5,544 nucleotides of DNA from an uncultured Clostridia bacterium (GTDB lineage: Bacteria > Bacillota > Clostridia > Oscillospirales > Acutalibacteraceae), in assembly GCA_947624755.1 (NCBI GenBank), contig CANQLQ010000149.1, forward strand, positions 1 through 5,544, given 5' to 3'. Below are positions 1 through 5,544 of the stretch, one piece after another. The notes below the pieces were generated by a model that was not told the origin of the DNA, ran no database searches, and was given only the letters and a program-made list of their open reading frames with translations. Every line of letters starts with the position of its first letter. The first letter of the stretch is position 1. Both the position numbers and the translations under genes were made by a program.

Positions 1-3000
1 TTCGATCACGCGAATCTTGAACCCAACAACGAAATCTATACACCGAATTCAACCGTTAAATTCAGCGCCATAGGCGTCGATTCATCAGGTACAAAAACCG
101 ATCTTCCGTCTGACGGTGTATATGCCCTCGCTGCTGACAGTGAATCATTCGGTTCAATCACAGAGGACGGCGTATTTAAATCAAACGGCAAAACAGGTAC
201 TGTTACAGTAAACTATATTTCTGAAGGAGCAGTAAGCGGTTCGACTTCCATTGAAGTTCAAAATCCCGATACAATGTACTTCACTGACGAAGAAATCAGT
301 CTCGGCTTTGAAGCTGAAAGCACACTCGGTCTTGTTGTCAAATATAACGGCAGAGACGTAAACTATACAGCTTCAGACATTGTTTTTAAGCTTTCAAATC
401 CGAGTCTCGGTCATTTTGACGGTCTTACCTTTATCTCTTCAGCGAACGAAACGGTTTCGGGTACGATTTCCGCATATTATGCACTTGACGAAAATCTCAA
501 CTGCTCAATCAGGGCAATAATCGGTAAGCTTCCGACAATTGTCTGGGACTTTGAGGATGTTGAAGAAACCAATGAAGAAGGAATCGTTACAAATACAATA
601 CCTGCCGAAGAATATTACAACAGTATTCTTACTCACAGCAACTATTCAAGAGGCGGTAAAGAATCTTTTGAGATCGTAAGCATCAATGATGAAGAACCTG
701 TACGATTCGGCAGCCATTCACTCAAGCTTAACTACGACTTCATTAACTGCGGCGCCGTTACAGAGGGCGCTTGTATCGGTACAACAGATTCAATGACAAT
801 TCCGGGTAACCCGTCAGCAATTGGCGTATGGGTTTATGCTCCGGAAGGTGTTGGTATAACTTATAACGGAGAGGGTCAGGCCGGCTTCTGGCTTCGCGGT
901 TATGTAAGTGACGGTTCAGGCACAAACCAGGCATTTGACTATACCCTTGAACCCAAACAGTGCGTCGGTCCCGACGGCAAATGGAACGGAGTTCAGCCGG
1001 GTATCAGCTGGGAAGGCTGGATGTATTGCGAGGCTGACCTCGGAAAATATACCGGTCCGTTCAGTATTCAACCGGGTATGACCTTCCGACTTATGTATGT
1101 TGCATGTACTCAAATGGGTACAAAATCTGCCGGTTCGGTTTATTTTGATAACCTCCAGTTCGTTTATGGCACAAATGTTGATGATATCGACAATCCTATA
1201 ATCGACTCTATAACAGCTAACGATGCTGTTATCAATGACGGCGATGTTATTAATACAAATACCGTGACATTTGACAGCTATTTCCATGATGTTCAAAACA
1301 AATATGCAACAGGCATTGACGCGGGTACAGTTCGTATGTACATCGACGGTATTAACACCGCTGACAACGATGCATATCAATTTGTTGCCGACCCGGACGG
1401 TACAAGGGCACACCTTTATGATACATATCTTCTCAACGGCCGTCATTCTATAACGGTTTCTGTCCGCGACGGTTTCGGTAACGAAACATCGGAAACAAGA
1501 TATTTTACCATTAAAGGCGAAGAGACAGATGTCCCGACAGTATCAGTTGTTCCGAAAGAAGAAACAGCAGTTATCGGTAAAACCTTAAGCCTTGAAATCA
1601 AAGCATCCGATGCTTCGGCTGTTACTCAGAGCATGACCGGTATTACCGTAGGCAAACAGTTCAAAAACTACGACGTTTCATTTGCCGACGGCTTTACAGG
1701 TACATACAAATACAATAAGCTTACAGATATTATTACCGTCGAAGCAAACGGTAATGCAAAGGACGGAAACGACGTTATCGCAACAGTAACCTTCGATGTT
1801 CCCGAAACACTCAACTCAAGCGCTGAATTTAGCTACACCGTAAAAGCGGGCAGCTACACAGTTGACGGTACAACATACACATATTCAACTCCTGCAGCAA
1901 CTATCCCGGTATCGGCGCTCTATGTTGTAACCGCTGATCCGATTATTGTAGGCAACAGCGGCACTCTTCACGTTGAAACAGCCGACGGAAAGCCTGCTTC
2001 GGGTATAACTCTCTATTATGAAGGCAGCACAACGGAGGTTCTTGGTGTAACCGATGAAAACGGCGACCTTGTTACCGATCGATTCAGCTCGCAAATGGGT
2101 AACTACATTGTTTACGCAAAAGACAGCGACGGCCTTCTTTCATTCCGACTCACAGTAGGAAGCTATGATGCAATGGGTACAGGTGAAGCTCCGTACGGCA
2201 TCATGAGCAACGCAACAAAAGATCCTTCTTCAATGCAGAGCATCACATGGATGAGCAATCCAAAAGCTGCCGGCAAACAGACGCTTTCTTACAGAGCGCA
2301 GGGTACGCAGGACTGGACGACCGTTAAAGCAAAGAGTAAGACAACAACATTCTCAAAGGGCAGCAATGCAGCAGTTTCTGTAAACGGTGTTGTTCTTGAG
2401 GGTCTTGACGCAGGCACAACCTATGAATATACAGTAGGCGGTGAAGAGACACGTTCGGATATTAAGACATTTACGACCACAGTAAACGATGCCGACGTAT
2501 CATTCTTTGTTCTCGGCGACGTTCAGGCTGAAGACCTTACTAATATCAATGCAATCACAAACATTATCTCAGAGCAAAACTATGACTTCGGTATTCAGAC
2601 CGGAGACACAGTTGACGATCCGACAAGTTACAAAGGCTGGGTCGATGCAACAGACTTTTTAGGCGAAGGCAGACTCGGCGGTGTTGACGTTATCCACGTT
2701 CTCGGCAACCATGAATATGCAGGTGATGCAGACGCCGAAAGAGCCAAGTCTTTCTATACGCTTGAAAACTCAAAAGCAGGCGGTTACTATTCGGTAACAT
2801 ACGGCAATGTTTATGTTGCGGTTATCAACTATTCAGGTTCGGTTTCCCAGTACAGGGCAGCTCTTGACTGGATGGTCAAAGATGCAAAAGCATCAGATGC
2901 ACAGTGGAAAGTTCTTTCAATCCATCAGCCGGCTTACTTCACAAATATAACAGGCGGTAACAACGATGTCCATGCTCTTGTTCCGGCCGCCGTTGAAGAA

Positions 3001-4128
3001 GCGGGAATTGATGTTGTCTTCTCAGGACATGACCATGCTTACGCAAGAACAAAGCCGATGATTGGCGGAGAAGTAAATGAAGACGGCGTTGTATACTTTA
3101 TCGCAGGATCTTCGGGCGAAAAGAGTTATACGGCAACAAATACTCCGGAATTTAACTTTGACATAGCTACAAATGACTATACGAGTATTTATATGTCAGT
3201 AACGGCAAACAAGGAAGAATTCAGCGTTAACACGTATGACATAAGCGTTAACGGGGACGGAAGTGTAAATACTGTTCTTTATGACTCATACACTATTGAT
3301 TCACAGTGTAAGAAGAACGGTCACGAATGGTTCCATGATTCAGAAACAGACAATGTCACATGCTCTGTCTGCGGTATGACTGACGAAAATTACACAGGTT
3401 TTGCAAAAGACAGCAAAACCGACAAAACAATGTATTATACTCATGGCAACAAGGTTACAGGCTGGATAGTTATCGGCGAAGATGCATATTATTTCGACGA
3501 AAACGGTCTTGGAGTAACAGGCAGACAGACAATTGACGGCATTACCTATGAATTTACAGAAGAGGGCAAACAATCGACTCCGGCATTCCACAAAGATTCA
3601 GACGGTGAAACAAGATGCTATGTTGCAGGCGAGGCTCTTCACGGTTGGCAGTTCATCAACGGTTATTACTATTACTTAACAGCCGACAACGGAAGAATGC
3701 TTGCAAATGCAACATACAAAATTACATTCCGTCTCGGCGACACAGGTAAATTTACTTTCGACAGGAACGGCAGACTTACAAGCACAACTGTAATCGTTAC
3801 AACCAAAGAAGGCGACAAGATGTGCTACTACGGTCCTGAAATTCTTACGGGCTGGCAGTCAGTTGACGGAACAACCTATTACTTCGATGTTAATTCGGGT
3901 GTTATGGTAACCGGCGAAGCTGTTATAGACGGAGAAATTTTTGAATTCAGCAATGAAGGTAAATTCCTCCATGAAGGTCCTCACAACTGGAGCGATGACA
4001 CATGTACAATTTGCAGAATGAATAAAGACGGTTCATTTGCAAATTCGGGATTCTTCGGTTCAATCCTTGACTTCTTCAGAAGCATCATCTTTAAAATCAT
4101 TGACTTCTTTGCAAATCTCTTTAGATAA
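1..4128 (+). CDS. Large multidomain cell-surface metallophosphatase (purple acid phosphatase-like), 5'-truncated by window
   Basis: The frame is open from base 1 to TAA at 4126, so the start is upstream; the ATG at 274 lies inside an Ig-like region and is not the real start. Numbering residues from base 1: Ig-like domains at about 1-91 and 92-178; a jelly-roll carbohydrate-binding-like domain at 179-392, ending in VYFDNLQFVYG; an Ig-like domain at 397-505; a cohesin-like domain at 510-640; a small beta domain at 641-720; a PAP-type FnIII-like domain at 725-829; and a metallophosphoesterase at 832-1070. Metal-site motifs are LGDVQ (D840), GDTVDD (D869), GNHE (N903, H904), SIHQP (H975) and GHDH (H1010, H1012). 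Three cell-wall-binding-type repeats and an amphipathic tail follow. The family hydrolyses phosphate esters using two metal ions. Extracellular surface location is inferred from the architecture, since the signal peptide is outside the window. Substrate is unknown; phosphorylated glycans or wall polymers fit the domains. A strong terminator follows the gene. Confidence 0.93.
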   Translation, partial: FDHANLEPNNEIYTPNSTVKFSAIGVDSSGTKTDLPSDGVYALAADSESFGSITEDGVFKSNGKTGTVTVNYISEGAVSGSTSIEVQNPDTMYFTDEEISLGFEAESTLGLVVKYNGRDVNYTASDIVFKLSNPSLGHFDGLTFISSANETVSGTISAYYALDENLNCSIRAIIGKLPTIVWDFEDVEETNEEGIVTNTIPAEEYYNSILTHSNYSRGGKESFEIVSINDEEPVRFGSHSLKLNYDFINCGAVTEGACIGTTDSMTIPGNPSAIGVWVYAPEGVGITYNGEGQAGFWLRGYVSDGSGTNQAFDYTLEPKQCVGPDGKWNGVQPGISWEGWMYCEADLGKYTGPFSIQPGMTFRLMYVACTQMGTKSAGSVYFDNLQFVYGTNVDDIDNPIIDSITANDAVINDGDVINTNTVTFDSYFHDVQNKYATGIDAGTVRMYIDGINTADNDAYQFVADPDGTRAHLYDTYLLNGRHSITVSVRDGFGNETSETRYFTIKGEETDVPTVSVVPKEETAVIGKTLSLEIKASDASAVTQSMTGITVGKQFKNYDVSFADGFTGTYKYNKLTDIITVEANGNAKDGNDVIATVTFDVPETLNSSAEFSYTVKAGSYTVDGTTYTYSTPAATIPVSALYVVTADPIIVGNSGTLHVETADGKPASGITLYYEGSTTEVLGVTDENGDLVTDRFSSQMGNYIVYAKDSDGLLSFRLTVGSYDAMGTGEAPYGIMSNATKDPSSMQSITWMSNPKAAGKQTLSYRAQGTQDWTTVKAKSKTTTFSKGSNAAVSVNGVVLEGLDAGTTYEYTVGGEETRSDIKTFTTTVNDADVSFFVLGDVQAEDLTNINAITNIISEQNYDFGIQTGDTVDDPTSYKGWVDATDFLGEGRLGGVDVIHVLGNHEYAGDADAERAKSFYTLENSKAGGYYSVTYGNVYVAVINYSGSVSQYRAALDWMVKDAKASDAQWKVLSIHQPAYFTNITGGNNDVHALVPAAVEEAGIDVVFSGHDHAYARTKPMIGGEVNEDGVVYFIAGSSGEKSYTATNTPEFNFDIATNDYTSIYMSVTANKEEFSVNTYDISVNGDGSVNTVLYDSYTIDSQCKKNGHEWFHDSETDNVTCSVCGMTDENYTGFAKDSKTDKTMYYTHGNKVTGWIVIGEDAYYFDENGLGVTGRQTIDGITYEFTEEGKQSTPAFHKDSDGETRCYVAGEALHGWQFINGYYYYLTADNGRMLANATYKITFRLGDTGKFTFDRNGRLTSTTVIVTTKEGDKMCYYGPEILTGWQSVDGTTYYFDVNSGVMVTGEAVIDGEIFEFSNEGKFLHEGPHNWSDDTCTICRMNKDGSFANSGFFGSILDFFRSIIFKIIDFFANLFR
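535..1173 (+). other. Carbohydrate-binding-like jelly-roll domain within the surface phosphatase
   Basis: Encodes about 213 residues that begin with an IVWDFEDVEE strand and include FGSHSLKLNYDF, IGVWVYAPEG and a closing VYFDNLQFVYG strand. The opening 'W-D-F-E' and closing 'Y-F-D-N' strands, with a GSxSLKL core and a VWVY strand, are typical of beta-sandwich carbohydrate-binding modules such as those attached to Clostridia glycosidases. The exact CBM family cannot be assigned by eye. A likely role is anchoring the enzyme to a glycan substrate. Confidence 0.6.
1528..1920 (+). other. Cohesin-like beta domain within the surface phosphatase
   Basis: Residues about 510-640 read PTVSVVPKEETAVIGKTLSL at the start, then a YDVSFADGFTG segment, a DIITVEANG strand, IATVTFDVPE, and a final strand ending in TIPVSA. 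The order (VxxGxTLxLEI; a Y-x-V-x-F strand; a short I-T-V strand; A-T-V-T-F-x-V; a long terminal hairpin) resembles cohesin and related CBM2/cohesin-fold domains. No dockerin is visible in the window, so a role in assembling a complex is only a possibility; it may be a structural spacer. Confidence 0.5.
2164..3300 (+). other. Purple acid phosphatase-like module (FnIII-like N-domain plus catalytic metallophosphoesterase)
   Basis: The N-domain begins near APYGIMSNATKDPSSMQSIT, has the 'ITWMSNP' strand that PAP N-domains use in place of 'VSWVT', and closes with LDAGTTYEYTVGGEETRSDI and a TFTT strand. The catalytic part has five ordered metal-binding blocks: GDVQ at 2515-2526, GDTVDD at 2602-2619, GNHE at 2704-2715, an H in SIHQP at 2923-2925, and GHDH at 3025-3036. 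This spacing and order match the calcineurin-like phosphoesterase fold. The 'GGYYSVTYGNVYVAVINY' and 'VVYFIAGSSGEKSY' segments are typical of bacterial PAP-like enzymes. The classical PAP tyrosine after the second aspartate is replaced by Asp872. Confidence 0.9.
3307..3372 (+). other. Degenerate Cys/His zinc-ribbon-like motif inside the surface phosphatase
   Basis: Residues about 1103-1124 carry Cys, a Gly-His-x-Trp, and then a C-S-V-C-G knuckle. The combination of H-x-W with a later C-x-x-C is common in secreted proteins of gut Clostridia, often next to cell-wall-binding repeats. Metal binding is inferred from the residues and not proven. Confidence 0.5.
3433..3969 (+). repeat. Three cell-wall/glucan-binding-type repeats in the surface phosphatase
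   Basis: Three units of about 60-70 residues each contain a Gly-Trp followed by an aromatic beta hairpin: TGWIVIGEDAYYF (Trp at 3463), HGWQFINGYYYYL (Trp at 3646) and TGWQSVDGTTYYF (Trp at 3853). Each is preceded by a short aromatic stretch (MYYTHGNKV, CYVAGEAL, CYYGPEIL) and followed by a second hairpin ending in F-x-x-x-G-K or a similar form. This matches the CW_binding/choline-binding repeat pattern GWxxxxGxxYYF. The units are clearly diverged at DNA level, so they are not a recent duplication. They probably attach the protein non-covalently to wall polymers. Confidence 0.8.
4048..4125 (+). other. Aromatic amphipathic C-terminal tail of the surface phosphatase
   Basis: The last 26 residues alternate Phe/Ile/Leu with Asp/Arg/Lys, including ILDFFRSII and IIDFFANLF as two near-repeats seven to eleven residues apart. 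There is no LPxTG-type sorting motif and no uninterrupted membrane span. Similar Phe-rich tails are recalled from other secreted proteins of Clostridia. A membrane-surface or retention role is inferred. Confidence 0.6.
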
Positions 4129-4130
4129 TT

Positions 4131-4163
4131 AGACTTTCTTTACCAACTATAAAAAAGAAGTCT
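4131..4163 (+). other. Weak hairpin directly after the phosphatase stop codon
   Basis: AGACTT at 4131-4136 pairs with AAGTCT at 4158-4163, and CTTT at 4138-4141 pairs with AAAG at 4154-4157, with one bulged T at 4137 and a loop of 12 bases. The stem is AT-rich and not followed by a T run on the plus strand, so it is not a terminator by itself. It may protect the mRNA 3' region, or be chance. Confidence 0.35.
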
Positions 4164-4169
4164 GAATAA

Positions 4170-4217
4170 AAAAGGGGCTGCAATCTTACCGAAAGGCAGG
4201 AATGCAGCCTCTTTTGT
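4170..4217 (+). terminator. Rho-independent terminator after the surface phosphatase gene
   Basis: AAAAGGGGCTGCA at 4170-4182 pairs over 13 positions with TGCAGCCTCTTTT at 4203-4215, with one G-T wobble; the 3' arm runs into a T-rich end. The 20-base loop contains CCGAAAGG, which can form a small GNRA-capped stem. On the minus strand the same stem is followed by TTTTTT, so it could work in both directions, although no converging minus-strand gene is present. Confidence 0.88.
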
Positions 4218-4241
4218 TATACGCAAATCCTCGTGAAAGGC

Positions 4242-4274
4242 TAAGGAAGCCCTGATTTAATCAGAGCTTCCTTA
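4242..4274. repeat. Intergenic palindrome, unassigned
   Basis: TAAGGAAGC at 4242-4250 pairs with GCTTCCTTA at 4266-4274 (9 pairs). After one C/A mismatch, CTGAT at 4252-4256 pairs with ATCAG at 4260-4264 around a TTA loop. It lies between the terminator and the next promoter and lacks a T run on either side. It could be a backup terminator remnant, an intergenic repeat of the MITE/REP kind, or a protein-binding dyad. No second copy was seen in this window. Confidence 0.55.
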
Positions 4275-4340
4275 AATTCAATAACACATAAAAATTTTTC
4301 AGCTTTTTATATATATTTTTATTATGTGGCACTTGACTTG

Positions 4341-4369
4341 TTGACAGTTTAAACAATTTTTGATAAAAT
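4341..4369 (+). promoter_or_regulatory. Sigma-A-type promoter for the SCP2-like/aminotransferase operon
   Basis: A perfect -35 TTGACA at 4341-4346 is separated by exactly 17 bases from a -10 TAAAAT at 4364-4369 (one mismatch to TATAAT), with a TG at 4361-4362 forming an extended -10. An AT-rich stretch at about 4287-4325 could act as an UP element. Predicted transcription start is near 4376, giving a 5' leader of about 64 bases. The promoter is strong on paper, so expression may depend on the dyad just downstream. Confidence 0.85.
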
Positions 4370-4390
4370 AAACCTATCTACAATAACAAT

Positions 4391-4415
4391 CGGTTATAAT
4401 TTTTAATTATAACCG
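4391..4415. promoter_or_regulatory. Near-perfect dyad in the 5' leader, candidate operator or RNA hairpin
   Basis: CGGTTATAATT at 4391-4401 is the exact reverse complement of AATTATAACCG at 4405-4415, around a three-base TTT centre. It starts about 15 bases after the predicted transcription start and ends 11 bases before the AGGAGG. The symmetry and 25-base length suit a dimeric repressor site. As RNA it would be an AT-rich hairpin close to the ribosome binding site. There is no T run after it, so it is not a terminator. Confidence 0.6.
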
Positions 4416-4426
4416 CAAAAAGAAAG

Positions 4427-4432
4427 AGGAGG
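4427..4432 (+). promoter_or_regulatory. Ribosome binding site of the SCP2-like gene
   Basis: A perfect AGGAGG lies seven bases before the ATG at 4440 and fixes that codon as the start. Confidence 0.9.
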
Positions 4433-4439
4433 ATTTGTT

Positions 4440-5198
4440 ATGACAGATGCCAGAACCTTAGCGTATATTAACCTTTACGGTATTCTCGGCGCTTTGGAAA
4501 ACCTTTGTGAACTTGACGAAGAGGCAAGCGCTCTTGCCAATGTCAAGAAACCGATTTCGATCGGAATTGTCGTAAAGGGCGGTCCCAGTGCAACCCTGAC
4601 CTTCAAAAACGGTCGCTGCAGAATGGAACAGGGCACCGCAAAATGCGATGTGCTTCTTCCGTTCTCATCATGCGAAAAGTTCAACGGTCTTATTGACGGG
4701 ACTGTAACGCCGATTCCTTTAAAAGGCTTTACCAAAATTGGCTTTTTGCTCAAAAACTTCACAAAAATGACCGACATTCTCACCCGTTATCTCAGACCCG
4801 ATCCGAAGGATCTTGAAGATGAAGTGTTCTTTGAAAAGAGTACAAAAATCATGTTTTATCTCATTGCGGTTGCTCTTTCTCAAATTGGCAACAACGATGA
4901 TATCGGAATGTTCAGCGCAAGCAACATTTCAGACGGTATTATCGAAATGAGCATCAAGGGAAGCGTTGCCGCAACAATCAGAGTAAAAGACGGTCACATG
5001 GTAACAATCAAGCAGAAGCCCGAATCATTCCGTGCAAAAATGGAATTCGATTCAATCAGGCTTGCAAGAGACCTCTTCGACGGCAAGGTCAATGCAGTTG
5101 CCTGCATCGGTGAAGGTACAGTTACAATGTACGGTCTTGTAAGTATGCTCGACAATGTTAACCGTATTCTCGACAGAGTCGGACTTTATTTAGCATAA
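4440..5198 (+). CDS. Tandem SCP2-like (sterol-carrier-type) lipid-binding protein
   Basis: Encodes 252 residues from an ATG with an ideal ribosome binding site. There is no signal peptide or membrane span, so it should be cytoplasmic. Two halves share one pattern: residues 45-118 (KGGPSATLTFKNGRCRMEQG, then a strand, a helix ending LIDGTVTPIPLKG, then FTKMTDILTRYL) and residues 173-251 (KGSVAATIRVKDGHMVTIKQ, then MEFDSIRLARDLFDGKVNAV, then MLDNVNRILDRVGLYL). The strand-strand-helix-'DG(T/K)V'-helix order is that of SCP2-type domains, which bind lipids or other hydrophobic ligands in a pocket. An N-terminal helix (ARTLAYINLYGILGALENLC) and a middle helix (TKIMFYLIAVALSQIG) precede the halves. 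The assignment is by pattern and the ligand is unknown. It has its own promoter, and the aminotransferase follows after 12 bases, so the two are probably translated from one mRNA. It may deliver a hydrophobic substrate to the enzyme; this is inference. Confidence 0.85.
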   Translation: MTDARTLAYINLYGILGALENLCELDEEASALANVKKPISIGIVVKGGPSATLTFKNGRCRMEQGTAKCDVLLPFSSCEKFNGLIDGTVTPIPLKGFTKIGFLLKNFTKMTDILTRYLRPDPKDLEDEVFFEKSTKIMFYLIAVALSQIGNNDDIGMFSASNISDGIIEMSIKGSVAATIRVKDGHMVTIKQKPESFRAKMEFDSIRLARDLFDGKVNAVACIGEGTVTMYGLVSMLDNVNRILDRVGLYLA

Positions 5199-5203
5199 GG
5201 AGG
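5197..5203 (+). promoter_or_regulatory. Ribosome binding site of the aminotransferase, overlapping the upstream stop codon
   Basis: AAGGAGG begins inside the TAA stop of the SCP2-like gene and sits seven bases before the ATG at 5211. This fixes the start and indicates tight co-transcription and possibly coupled translation. Confidence 0.88.
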
Positions 5204-5210
5204 AAGAAAA

Positions 5211-5544
5211 ATGAGTTTTCCGATTTATAAACACGACAAAAGCAGAGAGTTGTTCCAAAGAGCAACAAAGGTTGTTCCTTCAGGTATCTACGGACATCTC
5301 GGTCCCGCAGAAGGTCAGTTCATTCCAGTAACAAGCTGGCCGCTTTTCGCTGAAAAAGCAAAAGGTTCCTACATCTGGGACGTTGATTCAAACAAATACA
5401 TAGACTATATGTGCGCTTACGGTCCGAATGTTCTCGGCTATAACGATGAAGATGTTGACGCCGCCGCAAAAAAACAGCTTGAACTCGGCAAAACTGCGTG
5501 CAGTAAAATTGCCGCAGCATTTTTGGAAACGGTCGAAAAAGCTG
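5211..5544 (+). CDS. Class III PLP-dependent aminotransferase, glutamate-1-semialdehyde aminomutase-like (3' end outside window)
   Basis: Translates without stops for 111 residues, running off the window. The N-terminus has the usual arrangement of class III aminotransferases: SRELFQRATKVVPSGIYG (family form: a helix followed by P-G-G), PLFAEKAKGSYIWDVDSNKY and IDYMCAYGPNVLGYNDEDVD. The 'Y-I-W-D-V-D-x-N-x-Y-I-D-Y' block and following 'GPNVLGY' are diagnostic. The family uses pyridoxal phosphate to move an amino group between a carbonyl and an amine. The cofactor lysine and most substrate residues lie beyond the window, so the substrate cannot be named. PSGIYGHLGPAEG replaces the GGVNSPVR seen in true heme-pathway HemL, so a different substrate is likely and hemL is not assigned. 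It shares an operon with the SCP2-like gene. Confidence 0.9.
   Translation, partial: MSFPIYKHDKSRELFQRATKVVPSGIYGHLGPAEGQFIPVTSWPLFAEKAKGSYIWDVDSNKYIDYMCAYGPNVLGYNDEDVDAAAKKQLELGKTACSKIAAAFLETVEKA

Noticed and set aside
274..276. ATG at 274 as the start of the large gene
   Set aside because: The same frame is open back to base 1 and encodes a plausible Ig-like domain; there is no ribosome binding site or signal peptide at 274.
916..1446. Long minus-strand open frame opposite the jelly-roll and Ig-like domains
   Set aside because: No ribosome binding site or recognisable protein, Cys/Val/Ile-rich reverse-complement composition, and wholly covered by a well-supported plus-strand gene.
4131..4163. 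Hairpin after the stop codon as the main terminator
   Set aside because: Stem is weak and bulged and no T run follows; the stem at 4170-4215 is far better.
4376..4439. Riboswitch in the leader of the SCP2-like gene
   Set aside because: The leader is only about 64 bases with a single AT-rich hairpin and no conserved aptamer core or terminator alternative.
4475..4783. Minus-strand open frame inside the SCP2-like gene
   Set aside because: It is a shadow of a gene with a clear promoter, ribosome binding site and domain pattern; nothing supports a minus-strand gene.
5320..5520. Minus-strand open frame inside the aminotransferase
   Set aside because: The plus strand here matches conserved class III aminotransferase blocks; the reverse frame has no recognisable features.
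5478..5544. Possible frameshift in the aminotransferase after QLELGK
   Set aside because: The segment differs from remembered homologues, but the helix AAAFLETVEKA fits the expected MVELAEKL-type helix with about the right spacing, and other frames give no better match.

Overview
The window looks like chromosomal DNA from a low-to-moderate GC Gram-positive anaerobe, most likely a gut Clostridia member of the Oscillospirales/Ruminococcaceae type. The clues are strong AGGAGG ribosome binding sites, a textbook sigma-A promoter, a very large secreted-type multidomain protein with glucan/choline-binding-like repeats, and H-x-W/C-x-x-C motifs near its C-terminus. The genus cannot be fixed from the sequence alone. 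All recognised genes are on the plus strand.

Positions 1-4128 hold the 3' part of one very large gene whose start lies before the window; the frame is open from base 1. The encoded 1375 residues read as a chain of beta domains: Ig-like domains, a jelly-roll carbohydrate-binding-like domain, a further Ig-like domain, a cohesin-like domain and a small regulatory-type beta domain. These are followed by a purple-acid-phosphatase-like module (FnIII-like N-domain plus metallophosphoesterase), three cell-wall/glucan-binding-type repeats bracketed by Cys/His motifs, and an aromatic amphipathic tail. It is probably a cell-surface phosphatase acting on phosphorylated polymers or glycans.

Positions 4129-4439 are intergenic (311 bases). 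They contain a weak hairpin after the stop, a strong rho-independent terminator, a second palindrome, an AT-rich tract, a near-consensus promoter, and a near-perfect dyad between the promoter and the next ribosome binding site. The two transcription units therefore look independent.

Positions 4440-5198 encode a 252-residue cytoplasmic protein that appears to be two diverged SCP2-like (sterol-carrier-type, lipid-binding) halves. Twelve bases later, from 5211 to the window end, comes the N-terminal 111 residues of a class III PLP-dependent aminotransferase related to glutamate-1-semialdehyde aminomutase. Its ribosome binding site overlaps the stop of the SCP2-like gene, so the two are almost certainly co-transcribed. 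That pairing, the variant metal site of the phosphatase, and the operator-like dyad are the points most worth following up. No RNA gene, CRISPR array, transposase or phage gene was seen.
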